From Sphingobium aromaticiconvertens (GTDB lineage: Bacteria > Pseudomonadota > Alphaproteobacteria > Sphingomonadales > Sphingomonadaceae), in contig NZ_JBANRJ010000001.1 of NCBI RefSeq assembly GCF_037154075.1, positions 4,893,501 through 4,957,500 of the forward strand: a stretch of 64,000 nucleotides of DNA, written 5' to 3'. The translations under genes were made by a program, and so were the position numbers. The notes beneath the pieces were generated by a model. That model was not told the DNA's origin and ran no database searches. It saw only the letters and a program-made list of their open reading frames with translations. The number at the start of each line of letters is the position of its first letter. Positions within the stretch are counted from its first letter, which is position 1. Of this stretch, positions 34,896 to 42,277 are shown piece by piece.

Positions 34896-35204
34896 TTAGC
34901 GGCTGTAGGTCAGCGGCGTATTTTGCGCCCCATGTGCCGCGAGCAGCGACAGGCGCTGCGCACTATGATCCGCCAGCAGGTGACTGCGCACGCGGGCCGA
35001 TTCGAGTTGTGGGCGAAGGGTCTTGAGGCGCTCCGCAACCGCAGGCTCATCGCGCCACGCGCCGATGGCGCGAACAGCGGCGGCGGCACGGGCCACCTTT
35101 CCGCTCGCGGCGTCGATCGCATTCGCGTCCTGCCCATCCAGCGCAGTACGCAGGAGGTCGAAGGACGCAATCAGATCGTCAACGGCAGCCAGGCCCAACG
35201 GCAT
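34896..35204 (-). CDS. flgN: FlgN-like flagellar chaperone
   Basis: A 102-residue, mostly helical protein (VDDLIASFDLLRTALDGQDA...). It begins one base after the flgM stop, ends just before a strong terminator and contains a C-terminal hydrophobic/Arg helix pattern like FlgN, the export chaperone of FlgK and FlgL. Sequence motifs in this family are weak, so size, composition and position after flgM carry the call. The start MPLGLAAVDD was chosen because the longer open frame upstream is only the shadow of flgM and is Arg/Pro-rich. Confidence 0.75.
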   Translation of the reverse strand: MPLGLAAVDDLIASFDLLRTALDGQDANAIDAASGKVARAAAAVRAIGAWRDEPAVAERLKTLRPQLESARVRSHLLADHSAQRLSLLAAHGAQNTPLTYSR

Positions 35205-35205
35205 G

Positions 35206-35484
35206 TCAGGATACCGGCAGGTCGAGCGCGAGCATCTTGTCCGCGATCTTCGACGGATCGACCGGATAATTGCCCGAGGCGATGGCGGCCTTGATCGCGG
35301 CGACACGGTCCATATCAACCGGCGCGCCTTCCGCCGCCATGCGGGCCGCCGGGCTGGTTGCCCCTGCGGAGGTGGTGGAGGTGGTCGATCCCGCAACGCT
35401 GGACGACGCACGCGTCTTGCCGCCTTCGCGCAGGCCCGATGCCTGTATCGCGCTGCTAAGGGTCTGGCCGACTGACTTGATCAT
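35206..35484 (-). CDS. flgM: anti-sigma-28 factor FlgM
   Basis: FlgM holds FliA inactive until the hook is finished, then leaves through the flagellar channel. The 92-residue protein has the disordered Ser/Thr/Ala-rich N-terminal half and the C-terminal sigma-binding helices with DRVAAIKAAIASGNYPVDPSK followed by IADKMLAL. It is followed directly by flgN and preceded by its own FliA-type promoter candidate, which would give FlgM-FliA feedback. Confidence 0.93.
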   Translation of the reverse strand: MIKSVGQTLSSAIQASGLREGGKTRASSSVAGSTTSTTSAGATSPAARMAAEGAPVDMDRVAAIKAAIASGNYPVDPSKIADKMLALDLPVS

Positions 35485-35516
35485 GGGTCTATTCCTTACT
35501 CGTCCCGTAACATCTA

Positions 35517-35543
35517 TATACGGATCTCTTCAGAAATCCTTAA
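35517..35543 (-). promoter_or_regulatory. FliA-type promoter candidate for flgM
   Basis: Minus strand TTAA, 15 bases, TCCGTATA. The -10 box matches the one before the 161-aa unknown (TCCGTATT); the -35 has one mismatch. A 16-bp palindrome CAGATT-CTTA-AATCTG at 35549-35564 lies just upstream and could be an operator or the flgA 3' hairpin. Confidence 0.45.
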
Positions 35544-35571
35544 ATGTGCAGATTCTTAAATCTGTCGATTT

Positions 35572-36132
35572 TTAGATACCCGGAATGCGAACCACGCCCA
35601 TGTCGACGACCTGGGCCAATATGGGCGCGGATTTCTTGTCTTCCCGCACCCGGATAGTTTCGCCGATCGCGCCGTCTTCATCAGCGACCATCGCGCGGGA
35701 TATGGAAAAACTGCTGTTGCCCGCCGTGAGTTGAACGGGGTCGCCCTTTTTCACGGCAGCCTCCTTGGGCGCTGGATTATAGACAGGCCGCTGGAAGGAA
35801 GCGGGCCGTGCAGCGCGCGGCACCGGACCGCTTGCCGCCGCCGCGCCGCCCGCGACCAACGGCACGCGGATGCGCCAGCCCAGCGCGTCGCACTTGACGA
35901 TCGCCGCGCCGAACACCGGCCCGTCAATGCTGGGCGTGGCCGGACAGGCGGCCAGCCGCAGGCGACGATCGACCGGCGCGATCGGCCCGCCCGGCTCGCC
36001 CAGATTGGCGCCCACGGTCATCGCCACCAGACTGTCGATGCGATCGAGATTCTCGAACTTCTGCTGCGCCAGCGCGGGAATGGCAGTGCTTCCCAGCACC
36101 AGCAGCGCTATGATTCGGGCAAGAGTGGTCAC
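35572..36132 (-). CDS. flgA: P-ring assembly chaperone FlgA
   Basis: Periplasmic chaperone that helps FlgI form the P ring. The 186-residue protein has a signal peptide (residues 1-22, cleavage after PALA), a Cys pair (AACPATPS and VKCDALGWRI) and the conserved C-terminal SAF domain: VKKGDPVQLTAGNSSFSISR, then GAIGETIRVREDKKSAPILA and a final VVDMGVVRIPG. Length is normal. It is downstream of the PomAB-like pair and upstream of flgM. Confidence 0.93.
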   Translation of the reverse strand: MTTLARIIALLVLGSTAIPALAQQKFENLDRIDSLVAMTVGANLGEPGGPIAPVDRRLRLAACPATPSIDGPVFGAAIVKCDALGWRIRVPLVAGGAAAASGPVPRAARPASFQRPVYNPAPKEAAVKKGDPVQLTAGNSSFSISRAMVADEDGAIGETIRVREDKKSAPILAQVVDMGVVRIPGI

Positions 36133-36189
36133 GATGCGTCTCCGGTCATGGTCTTTACGCCCGTTACAGCAAGGATCGTGCCAAATTGC

Positions 36190-36684
36190 CTATTTGCGGG
36201 GAGTTCGCGCGGGCGCGATACGGATGACCTGCCCCTTGCCACCCTGCCCGTCCGCCTGATCCAGCCCCCGGATCAACAGCCGTTCGCTACCGATGCCCTG
36301 TGCCTTGAGCGCTCGCGCAACCGCGCCCAGCCGGGCCGCCGCCAGATCCCAGTCATCAAAGCGATGGCGGGCGGCGTCGGTACCGCGACTCGCCACTTCC
36401 ATGCCCCCTGCCTTGCCGCCAAAGCGGCGGGCCAGCGTATAGAGACGTGCCGCCCCGGCCGGTGTCAGCATCGCTTCCTCCGGCACGAACAGCTCGGCGG
36501 CGCGCAATTCAACGACATCTTCCATGGGCTTGCCGCCAAATTGCCGCCCGACGCTGCCAAGCAGCGCGTCCCTGCGCGCGCCGCTGGAATAGAGGACAAC
36601 GAAGAAGCCCAGCAGCAGCAGAAGCAGGTCGGCAAAGCTGATCGCCCATCGGGAACGCCGGCTTTCGGCGGAACGCGCGGCCAT
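36190..36684 (-). CDS. MotB/PomB-like stator subunit
   Basis: A 164-residue protein with one membrane helix (13-33) containing the ion-binding aspartate Asp19 in SFADLLLLLLGFFVVLYS. This resembles PomB (FADLMSLLMCFFVLL) more than the MotB at 46.9 kb (YADFVTAMMAFFLLMWL). The periplasmic part keeps a short OmpA-like core (WDLAAARLGAVARALKAQGI, then GSERLLIRG), but the last part of the peptidoglycan-binding domain is degenerate. Its ATG overlaps the stop of the PomA-like gene as TGATG, as expected for a stator pair. Confidence 0.85.
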   Translation of the reverse strand: MAARSAESRRSRWAISFADLLLLLLGFFVVLYSSGARRDALLGSVGRQFGGKPMEDVVELRAAELFVPEEAMLTPAGAARLYTLARRFGGKAGGMEVASRGTDAARHRFDDWDLAAARLGAVARALKAQGIGSERLLIRGLDQADGQGGKGQVIRIAPARTPRK

Positions 36685-37352
36685 CAGGCGACTTCACGAA
36701 TGGCGGCACGGCGCAGGGGCGCATTTTCACGCCGGGCGATGGCCAGCATACGCTGTGTTGCCTCTTTCTGCCACGCCAGTTCCTGATCGGACAGGTCAGC
36801 AAGGCGCGCGGCCACCGGCGCGGCCAGCATATTGGCGATGACGACGCCGTAAAAGGTCGTGAGCAGCGCCAGCGCCATCGCCGGGCCAAGCGCGGCGGGA
36901 TCGTCCATGGCGGCGAACATGGCGACCAGACCCACGATCGTGCCCGCCATGCCCAGCGCGGGCGCGGCATCGGCAACCGACAACCAGACGTTGCGAACCG
37001 CGCCGTGACGCTGCGCCCGGTCGGCCATTTGCTGCTGCACCCACAGGTCGAAGGCGTCGCTATTCTCGCAATCGCTGAGCTTGCGGACGGCGCGCGTCAG
37101 AAAGGGATGGGCGGTCTTTACCCGGTCGGTGCAGGCCAACCCGCGCAATTGCGCCACCTGATCAACCTTCAGCAATGCCGCGCGGGCGGCATCCCGATCG
37201 CGCACCGGGTCGGCGCGCAATAAAGGTCCAAGTGCCCGACACGCCCTGCCACTCGCCGACACGCCGTTCTGGAACAGCACTACCAGGCAGATGCCCACGA
37301 TCATCAACGCCAGGGTCAGCGGATCGAACAGATGAACCAGCACGTCCAGCAT
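36684..37352 (-). CDS. MotA/PomA-like stator subunit
   Basis: A 222-residue protein with four predicted membrane helices. The C-terminal helix pair reads DAAPALGMAGTIVGLVAMF, then DDPAALGPAMALALLTTFYG and VVIANMLAAPVAARL. This is the pattern of PomA/MotA of sodium-type stators, and differs clearly from the MotA at 46.0 kb. The start at MLDVLVHLFDPLTL was chosen because the longer open frame contains no membrane segment and covers the promoter region. The operon is PomA-like, PomB-like, flgA, flgM, flgN. It is probably read from a FliA-type promoter 229 bp upstream. Confidence 0.86.
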   Translation of the reverse strand: MLDVLVHLFDPLTLALMIVGICLVVLFQNGVSASGRACRALGPLLRADPVRDRDAARAALLKVDQVAQLRGLACTDRVKTAHPFLTRAVRKLSDCENSDAFDLWVQQQMADRAQRHGAVRNVWLSVADAAPALGMAGTIVGLVAMFAAMDDPAALGPAMALALLTTFYGVVIANMLAAPVAARLADLSDQELAWQKEATQRMLAIARRENAPLRRAAIREVA

Positions 37353-37409
37353 TAGTCTCGTCCCCTTTGTCCCGCCCCTGGCGCACTGGCCACGCACCCG
37401 TCGACCAAG

Positions 37410-37446
37410 CGGCAATAGTCTGCCGTCGACCGGCAATTTTTTGCCG
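37410..37446. promoter_or_regulatory. paired CGGCA/TGCCG palindromes upstream of flgB
   Basis: Two palindromes: CGGCA-N6-TGCCG (37410-37425) and CGGCAA-N4-TTGCCG (37431-37446). Their centres are 21 bp apart, two helical turns. They lie about 100 bp upstream of the sigma-54 site of flgB. The second is nearly identical to a block upstream of fliC. These are probable enhancer sites for the FlbD/FleQ-like activator. Confidence 0.55.
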
Positions 37447-37521
37447 CGACTGCCGCTTGCTCCGGCCAAACCCACGGATTTGCGTGGGGTCGACAACGGC
37501 ACGAGCGGCAACGCATCAAAT

Positions 37522-37537
37522 TGGCACGGCTCTTGCT
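37522..37537 (+). promoter_or_regulatory. sigma-54 promoter for flgB operon
   Basis: TGGCACG-GCTC-TTGCT matches the -24/-12 consensus at every conserved position. It lies 104 bases before the flgB start codon and downstream of two CGGCA palindromes, the normal arrangement for an enhancer-driven sigma-54 promoter. Confidence 0.88.
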
Positions 37538-37580
37538 TATACACAGGCTGGATCGCCCGCTCTTCACGCCATCAGGCAAT

Positions 37581-37607
37581 AGAACGGCAGGCGGCTCACA
37601 GATTTTA
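37581..37607 (-). promoter_or_regulatory. FliA-type promoter candidate for PomAB-like operon
   Basis: Minus strand TAAA, 15 bases, GCCGTTCT, identical in both boxes and spacing to the fliD site. It points toward the PomA-like gene, whose start is 229 bp away. The transcript would therefore have a long leader crossing the flgB promoter and enhancer sites. Confidence 0.6.
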
Positions 37608-37641
37608 GGGCCAACCGGCACAAAATTTGAGGAAAATGGTA

Positions 37642-37998
37642 ATGTCGCTGGAAGACAGTTTGTTCGGAGTACATGGAAAGGCGCTGGCGCTTCGCTCGCA
37701 GCGCCTGTCCCTGCTCGCGTCCAACATCGCCAACGCTTCGACGCCCGGTTACAAGGCGCGCGACATCGATTTCGAAGCCGCGCTGAAGCAAGCGACCGAG
37801 CAAGGCGCCTCCGCCGCGAAAGCGACCGACGATAGCATGGGCTATCGCGTGCCGCTGCAATCCAGCCTCGACGGCAACACCGTGGAACTCAGCACCGAAC
37901 AGACGCTGTTCGCGGAAAATGCGGTCAAATATCGCACGACCCTCTCCTTCCTTGAGGGCCGCATCAACACCATCTCGCGCGCGCTGAAGGGAGAATGA
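37642..37998 (+). CDS. flgB: flagellar proximal rod protein FlgB
   Basis: Proximal rod subunit of the basal body, exported by the type III apparatus. The 118-residue protein has the rod/hook N-terminal motif RSQRLSLLASNIANASTPGYKARDIDFE and the C-terminal FLEGRINTISRALKG. Start taken at the second ATG (MSLEDSLF), which has AGGA eight bases upstream; the ATG at 37636 is too close to that site. First gene of the flgB-flgL series driven by the sigma-54 promoter. Confidence 0.94.
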   Translation: MSLEDSLFGVHGKALALRSQRLSLLASNIANASTPGYKARDIDFEAALKQATEQGASAAKATDDSMGYRVPLQSSLDGNTVELSTEQTLFAENAVKYRTTLSFLEGRINTISRALKGE

Positions 37999-38411
37999 GC
38001 ATGAGTGGCTCTGGTCCCCTCAACATCTTCGACATCGCCGGTCGCGCCATGAGCGCGCAACTGGTGCGCCTGAACGCCACCGCATCCAACATGGCCAATG
38101 CGGGCAATGTGACGGGCAGCGAGAAGGACGCCTATCGCGCGATCAAGCCGGTATTCCGGTCGGTCACCGAAAGCCCCGGCGTGTCCACGGTGAAGGTCGA
38201 GAATGTCGTCACCACCAACGCCCAGCCGGTCAAGCGCCACGATCCCAACCATCCTTTGGCCGACGCCAATGGCGATGTGTGGGAAGCGGCGGTCGATAGC
38301 AGCGCCGAGATGATCGACATGATTGAGACGGCGCGCATGTACCAGAACAATGTGCAGGTGCTCAACACCGCCAAATCCCTGATGCTCGAAACCATAAGGA
38401 TCGGCAAATGA
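37995..38411 (+). CDS. flgC: flagellar proximal rod protein FlgC
   Basis: Proximal rod subunit. The 138-residue protein has IAGRAMSAQLVRLNATASNMANAGNVTG at the N-terminus and the C-terminal DSSAEMIDMIETARMYQNNV motif with VLNTAKSLMLETIRIGK, both standard. It overlaps flgB and flgD by four bases each (ATGA), so the three are translationally coupled. Confidence 0.96.
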   Translation: MSMSGSGPLNIFDIAGRAMSAQLVRLNATASNMANAGNVTGSEKDAYRAIKPVFRSVTESPGVSTVKVENVVTTNAQPVKRHDPNHPLADANGDVWEAAVDSSAEMIDMIETARMYQNNVQVLNTAKSLMLETIRIGK

Positions 38412-39067
38412 CGACAACCTCCACCGTCACCGATAGCGCAGGTCTGTCGACCTATAATCCCAACGCGAATGTCGGCACCGGCAAGTCGGAAATGGGCCAG
38501 GCCGATTTCCTGCGCCTGCTGACCGCACAGATGCAGACCCAGGATCCGTTCGAGCCGGTGAACAACGCCGAAATGGTGTCGCAAATGGCAACCATCACCA
38601 ATTCGAGCGGCATCGCGGAAATGAACCAGTCGATCAAGACGCTTGCATCGGAACTCACCGGCACACGGCTTGGCGACGCCGCAAGCTGGATCGGCCGCTC
38701 GATGCTGGTCCAGAGCAACATCGCCGCTCCGGACGCAGCCGGCCAATATATGGGTCAGGTCTCGCTCGACACCGCCGCCTCCGGCGCGACGATCGATCTG
38801 GTCGATGCCAGCGGCGCCGTCGTCAAATCGTTCGAACTGGGCGACGATGCCAAGGGCGACATCAACTTCTATTGGGACGGCAAGAATGAGGCGGGCGAAA
38901 CCGTCGCCACGTCAGCCCTTCAGGTCAAGGTCAACGGCGCGACGCCCACCCGGGTCGCGACATGGGCCACGATCGCCGCGGTCCAGTCGCCCGCCGACGG
39001 ATCGACCGCCAAACTCATCACCGCTCTGGGCAGCTACAAGCCGTCCGACGCCATCACCCTCAGCTAA
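38408..39067 (+). CDS. flgD: flagellar hook-capping protein FlgD
   Basis: FlgD is the temporary cap on which the hook polymerises. The 219-residue product has the N-terminal signature EMGQADFLRLLTAQMQTQDP, then FEPVNNAEMVSQMA. A FlgD Ig-like/tudor region follows (KGDINFYWDGKNEAGETVAT, the D.....WDG motif). A conserved C-terminal LG.Y.. ends the protein. It precedes flgE by 23 bp. Confidence 0.95.
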   Translation: MTTTSTVTDSAGLSTYNPNANVGTGKSEMGQADFLRLLTAQMQTQDPFEPVNNAEMVSQMATITNSSGIAEMNQSIKTLASELTGTRLGDAASWIGRSMLVQSNIAAPDAAGQYMGQVSLDTAASGATIDLVDASGAVVKSFELGDDAKGDINFYWDGKNEAGETVATSALQVKVNGATPTRVATWATIAAVQSPADGSTAKLITALGSYKPSDAITLS

Positions 39068-39090
39068 AATTTCACCAAAGGAGCACGTCC

Positions 39091-39930
39091 ATGTCCTTCT
39101 ACACCTCGCTCTCGGGTCTCAAGGCCGCTCAGGCTGACCTGTCGACCATCTCCAACAATGTCGCCAACGTGAACTCGACCGCATTCAAGAAGAGCGTCGC
39201 CAATTTCGGCGACATCTTCTCTGCCTCGCCGATGCAGACGACCAAGCAGGTCGCCGGGCAAGGCGTGCGCGTCCAGTCGATCGCCCAGCAGTTCACGCAA
39301 GGGACGATCATGACGACCGACAAGACGCTGGATCTGGCCATCACCGGCGAAGGTTTCTTCACCGTGAAGGGCGAACTGGACGGCCAGATTTCCTTCACTC
39401 GTAACGGCGCCTTTGCGGTCAATGACGACCGTAATGCCGTGGACACCACCGGCGCGCTGCTTCAGGTGATCCCGGTCGATCCGATCACGGGCAACCCGAC
39501 CGTCCCCAGCCCGGTTCCGACCGCCTCGCTCGTCAACCTCAACATCCCGACCGTCTATCCGGCAGGCAGCACCAACCAGTTGAACAGCGTCGGCGTCAAC
39601 GACAAGGGACAGGTTTCGGCCATCTACGCCGATGGCTCGACCGTCTATCTCGGCTCGACCGCGATGGCCAGCTTCAACAGCCTGGAGGGCCTGCGCCAGC
39701 GCGGCGACGCCCATTGGGTCGAAACCATCGACAGCGGCAATCCAGTGATCGGCACGGCTGGTCAGGGTTCCTACGGCACGATCCGTTCGGGATCGCTGGA
39801 ACGCTCAAACGTCGACATCACCGAGGAGCTGGTGAACCTGATTTCCGCCCAGCGGAATTTCCAGGCGAACAGCAAGGCGATCGAGGCGGCGAACACGCTG
39901 ACCACGACGATCGTCAACATGCGTAACTGA
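39091..39930 (+). CDS. flgE: flagellar hook protein FlgE, short form
   Basis: Hook subunit. The N-terminal motif FYTSLSGLKAAQADLSTISN, with NVANVNSTAFKKS, and the C-terminal RSNVDITEELVNLISAQRNF with QANSKAIEAANTL are typical. At 279 residues it is far shorter than the ~400-residue E. coli protein, so most of the outer hook domains (D2, and any D1 insert) are reduced. Start at MSFYTSLSG, preceded by AAAGGAGC. It is called the hook protein rather than a rod protein because it follows flgD and because flgF and flgG are present separately. Confidence 0.9.
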   Translation: MSFYTSLSGLKAAQADLSTISNNVANVNSTAFKKSVANFGDIFSASPMQTTKQVAGQGVRVQSIAQQFTQGTIMTTDKTLDLAITGEGFFTVKGELDGQISFTRNGAFAVNDDRNAVDTTGALLQVIPVDPITGNPTVPSPVPTASLVNLNIPTVYPAGSTNQLNSVGVNDKGQVSAIYADGSTVYLGSTAMASFNSLEGLRQRGDAHWVETIDSGNPVIGTAGQGSYGTIRSGSLERSNVDITEELVNLISAQRNFQANSKAIEAANTLTTTIVNMRN

Positions 39931-39941
39931 TGCGCCTTAGA

Positions 39942-39985
39942 GCGATTTCGAGTCAGATGGACTCGTCTGACGGTTAAGAAATCGC
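39942..39985. repeat. 44-bp palindromic dispersed repeat, copy 2
   Basis: Matches 2270-2313 at 42 of 44 positions. The outer arms GCGATTTC/GAAATCGC are intact and the inner stem has one G-T pair instead of G-C/A-T. It fills half of the 89-bp flgE-flgF gap, the longest spacer in the flgB-flgJ series. It is the only interruption in that series and could affect mRNA stability there. Confidence 0.75.
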
Positions 39986-40019
39986 GGCAAATCAAAGCCC
40001 GCAAGGACAGGAATAGACC

Positions 40020-40760
40020 ATGGACCGGCTCGTCAACACGGCACTCACCGCGATGCGCGGCGCGATGGCACGGCAGGCGTCGATCGCGAACAACCTCGCG
40101 AACGCCAACACCGTCGGCTTTCGCGGGGAGATCGCCAATGCCGAGACGCGCTGGATCAAGGGCGATGAACTGAACACGCGGGCGCAACAGGCCGAACAGG
40201 TGATCGCCGCCGACATGGCGCAGGGGGCGATCACCGAAACCGGCAATCCGCTGGACGTGGCGATGAACGGCGATGCGCTGCTTGCCGTGCAGGGCGCCAA
40301 CGGCGAAGAGGCCTATACCCGTCGCGGCGACCTCAAGCTTTCCGACAGCGGCCTGCTGACCACCGGCGACGGCCTGCCCGTGCTGGGCGAAGGCGGTCCC
40401 ATCACCCTGCCCCCGGCCGACAGCCTGACGATTGCGCAGGACGGCAGCATCTGGATCGTGCCGCAGGGCGGCGAAGCCAGCAATCCGCAGCGGATCGACG
40501 CGCTGAAACTGGTGTCGCCAGTCGGCTCCAGCATCGCCAAGGGCACGGACGGCCTGTTCCGCGAAACCAATGGCGGCGCGCTGCCGCAGGACCCGCTGGG
40601 CACCGTCACCTCCGGGTCGGTCGAAGGGTCCAACGTCAACGCCACCGCATCGCTGGTGGCCATGATCGAGGCGAGCCGCGCCTGGGAAACCCAGGTCAAG
40701 ATGATCGATACCGCCAAGCAACTCGACGACGGCGGCGCATCGCTGATGCGCCTCGACTGA
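40020..40760 (+). CDS. flgF: flagellar proximal rod protein FlgF
   Basis: Rod subunit of 246 residues. The N-terminus MDRLVNTALTAMRGAMARQA and SIANNLANANTVGFRGE is the FlgF form of the rod motif. The C-terminus has GSVEGSNVNATASLVAMIEASRAWE, then TQVKMIDTAKQLDDGG. AGGACAGGAATAGACC gives the ribosome site. The 44-bp palindrome separates it from flgE. Confidence 0.95.
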   Translation: MDRLVNTALTAMRGAMARQASIANNLANANTVGFRGEIANAETRWIKGDELNTRAQQAEQVIAADMAQGAITETGNPLDVAMNGDALLAVQGANGEEAYTRRGDLKLSDSGLLTTGDGLPVLGEGGPITLPPADSLTIAQDGSIWIVPQGGEASNPQRIDALKLVSPVGSSIAKGTDGLFRETNGGALPQDPLGTVTSGSVEGSNVNATASLVAMIEASRAWETQVKMIDTAKQLDDGGASLMRLD

Positions 40761-40774
40761 AACGGAGATAGTAG

Positions 40775-41563
40775 ATGAGCAACGCAGCCCTTCATGTCGC
40801 CCGCACCGGCCTCGACGCGCAAAACACCAAGATGCGCGTGATCGCCAACAACCTGGCGAACGTCAACACCACCGGCTTCAAGCGCGACCGCGCCGATTTC
40901 GAGACGCTGGCCTACCAGCAGATGATCGCCGCCGGCTCCAATTCAGACAGCGAGAACAAATTCGCGACCGGCCTGAACCTGGGTTCCGGTGTTGCCCTTC
41001 AGGGCACCAGCAAGATCGACACGCAGGGCACCTTGCAGGCGACCGGCAACGCGCTGGACATGGCGATCGAGGGCGCAGGCTATTTCCAGCTTCAGCGGCC
41101 CGATGGCTCCATCGCCTATAGCCGCGCGGGCAATTTCAGCGTCACGGCAGAGGGCACCGTCGTCTCCAGCGACGGCCTGCCCCTGATCCCGCAGATCACC
41201 ATCCCGGAGGGCGCAACCTCGGTCACGGTCGGCAATGACGGCACCGTCTCCGCCACGCTTCAGGGTGAAAGCGAGCCGACCCAGTTGGGTCAGGTCGAAA
41301 CCGCCCGCTTCATGAACGCGGCAGGACTTCAATCGATCGGCGGCAATTTGCTGGTCGAAAGTGCCGCTTCGGGCACGCCGCAGGTTGGCGTCGCGGGTCT
41401 GGAAGGGCGCGGGGCGATCCGCTCGGGTAATCTTGAAACATCGAACGTCAACGTCGTGGAAGAGCTGGTCGACATGATCGAAACCCAGCGCGCCTATGAG
41501 GTCAATTCGAAGATGATCAAGGCGACCGACGAAATGCTCCAGTACGTCAACCAGCAGCTTTAA
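40775..41563 (+). CDS. flgG: flagellar distal rod protein FlgG
   Basis: Distal rod subunit of 262 residues, the standard FlgG length. It starts ALHVARTGLDAQNTKMRVIA, then NNLANVNTTGFKRDRADFE, and ends with ETSNVNVVEELVDMIETQRA, YEVNSKMIKATDEMLQYVNQ. The middle contains FLGAGYF-like IEGAGYFQLQRPDGS. Tight spacing to flgF (14 bp) and flgH (15 bp). Confidence 0.97.
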   Translation: MSNAALHVARTGLDAQNTKMRVIANNLANVNTTGFKRDRADFETLAYQQMIAAGSNSDSENKFATGLNLGSGVALQGTSKIDTQGTLQATGNALDMAIEGAGYFQLQRPDGSIAYSRAGNFSVTAEGTVVSSDGLPLIPQITIPEGATSVTVGNDGTVSATLQGESEPTQLGQVETARFMNAAGLQSIGGNLLVESAASGTPQVGVAGLEGRGAIRSGNLETSNVNVVEELVDMIETQRAYEVNSKMIKATDEMLQYVNQQL

Positions 41564-41578
41564 GGCGGATTTGCGCGC

Positions 41579-42277
41579 ATGACTTCCATGTTCCTTTCGG
41601 GCCGTTCCGTCTCGACCGTTGCTCTCCTCGCCCTCGCCCTTGCCGCCAGCCCCGCGCTGGCTGGCAAGAAGCAGCGCGAGGCCGAGCGCGCGCTCTATGC
41701 GCCGACCACGGTCGCAGCCGTCATCGCGCCGCCAGTCGCCAACGGCTCCATCTTTCAGGCCTCCTATGGCTATACCCCGCTGACCAGCGGCGCGCGGGCG
41801 CAGAGCGTGGGTGACATCATCACCATCGTCCTGGTCGAGCGCACGCAGGCGACCAAGAGCAACAGCGCCGACACCAGCCGCGACGGCAATATCGGCCTGA
41901 CCCCGCCGACCACCGGCGTCCTCTCCAAGCTGTTCCAGCCCAGCGACATCGCCATGGGCGGCAGCAACGGTTTCAAGGGCAAGGGCGCGGCTACCCAGTC
42001 GAACGCGCTGTCGGGTGAAATCACCGTCACCGTGGCGCAGACATTCCCCAACGGTACGATGCTGATCAAGGGTGAAAAGGCGCTGACGCTTAACCGCGGC
42101 GACGAATTTATCCAGATCAGCGGCCTCGTCCGTCAGGCCGATATCAGCCCGGACAACCGCATCGCCTCGACCCGCGTGGCCGACGCGCGGATCATCTATA
42201 CCGGCAAGGGCGAGATCGCCCGCGCAAGCAAGCAGGGCTGGCTCCAGAGCTTCTTCTCTGCCGTCAGCCCCTTCTGA
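41579..42277 (+). CDS. flgH: flagellar L-ring protein FlgH lacking the lipobox cysteine
   Basis: FlgH forms the outer-membrane L ring and is usually a lipoprotein. This 232-residue protein has a Sec signal peptide (VALLALALAASPALA^GKK) but no cysteine at the cleavage site, or anywhere in the protein, so it cannot be acylated in the usual way. The mature part has the family motifs ARAQSVGDIITIVLVERTQA, FKGKGAATQSNALSGEITV, then LPNGTMLIKGEK-like FPNGTMLIKGEKAL, and IRQADI-like VRQADISPDNRI. Its TGA overlaps the flgI ATG. Confidence 0.95.
   Translation: MTSMFLSGRSVSTVALLALALAASPALAGKKQREAERALYAPTTVAAVIAPPVANGSIFQASYGYTPLTSGARAQSVGDIITIVLVERTQATKSNSADTSRDGNIGLTPPTTGVLSKLFQPSDIAMGGSNGFKGKGAATQSNALSGEITVTVAQTFPNGTMLIKGEKALTLNRGDEFIQISGLVRQADISPDNRIASTRVADARIIYTGKGEIARASKQGWLQSFFSAVSPF

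Noticed and set aside
37263..37270. GCCGTTCT octamer inside the PomA-like gene
   Set aside because: It matches the FliA -10 box but has no TAAA 15 bp upstream and lies in coding sequence on the strand opposite to the gene.
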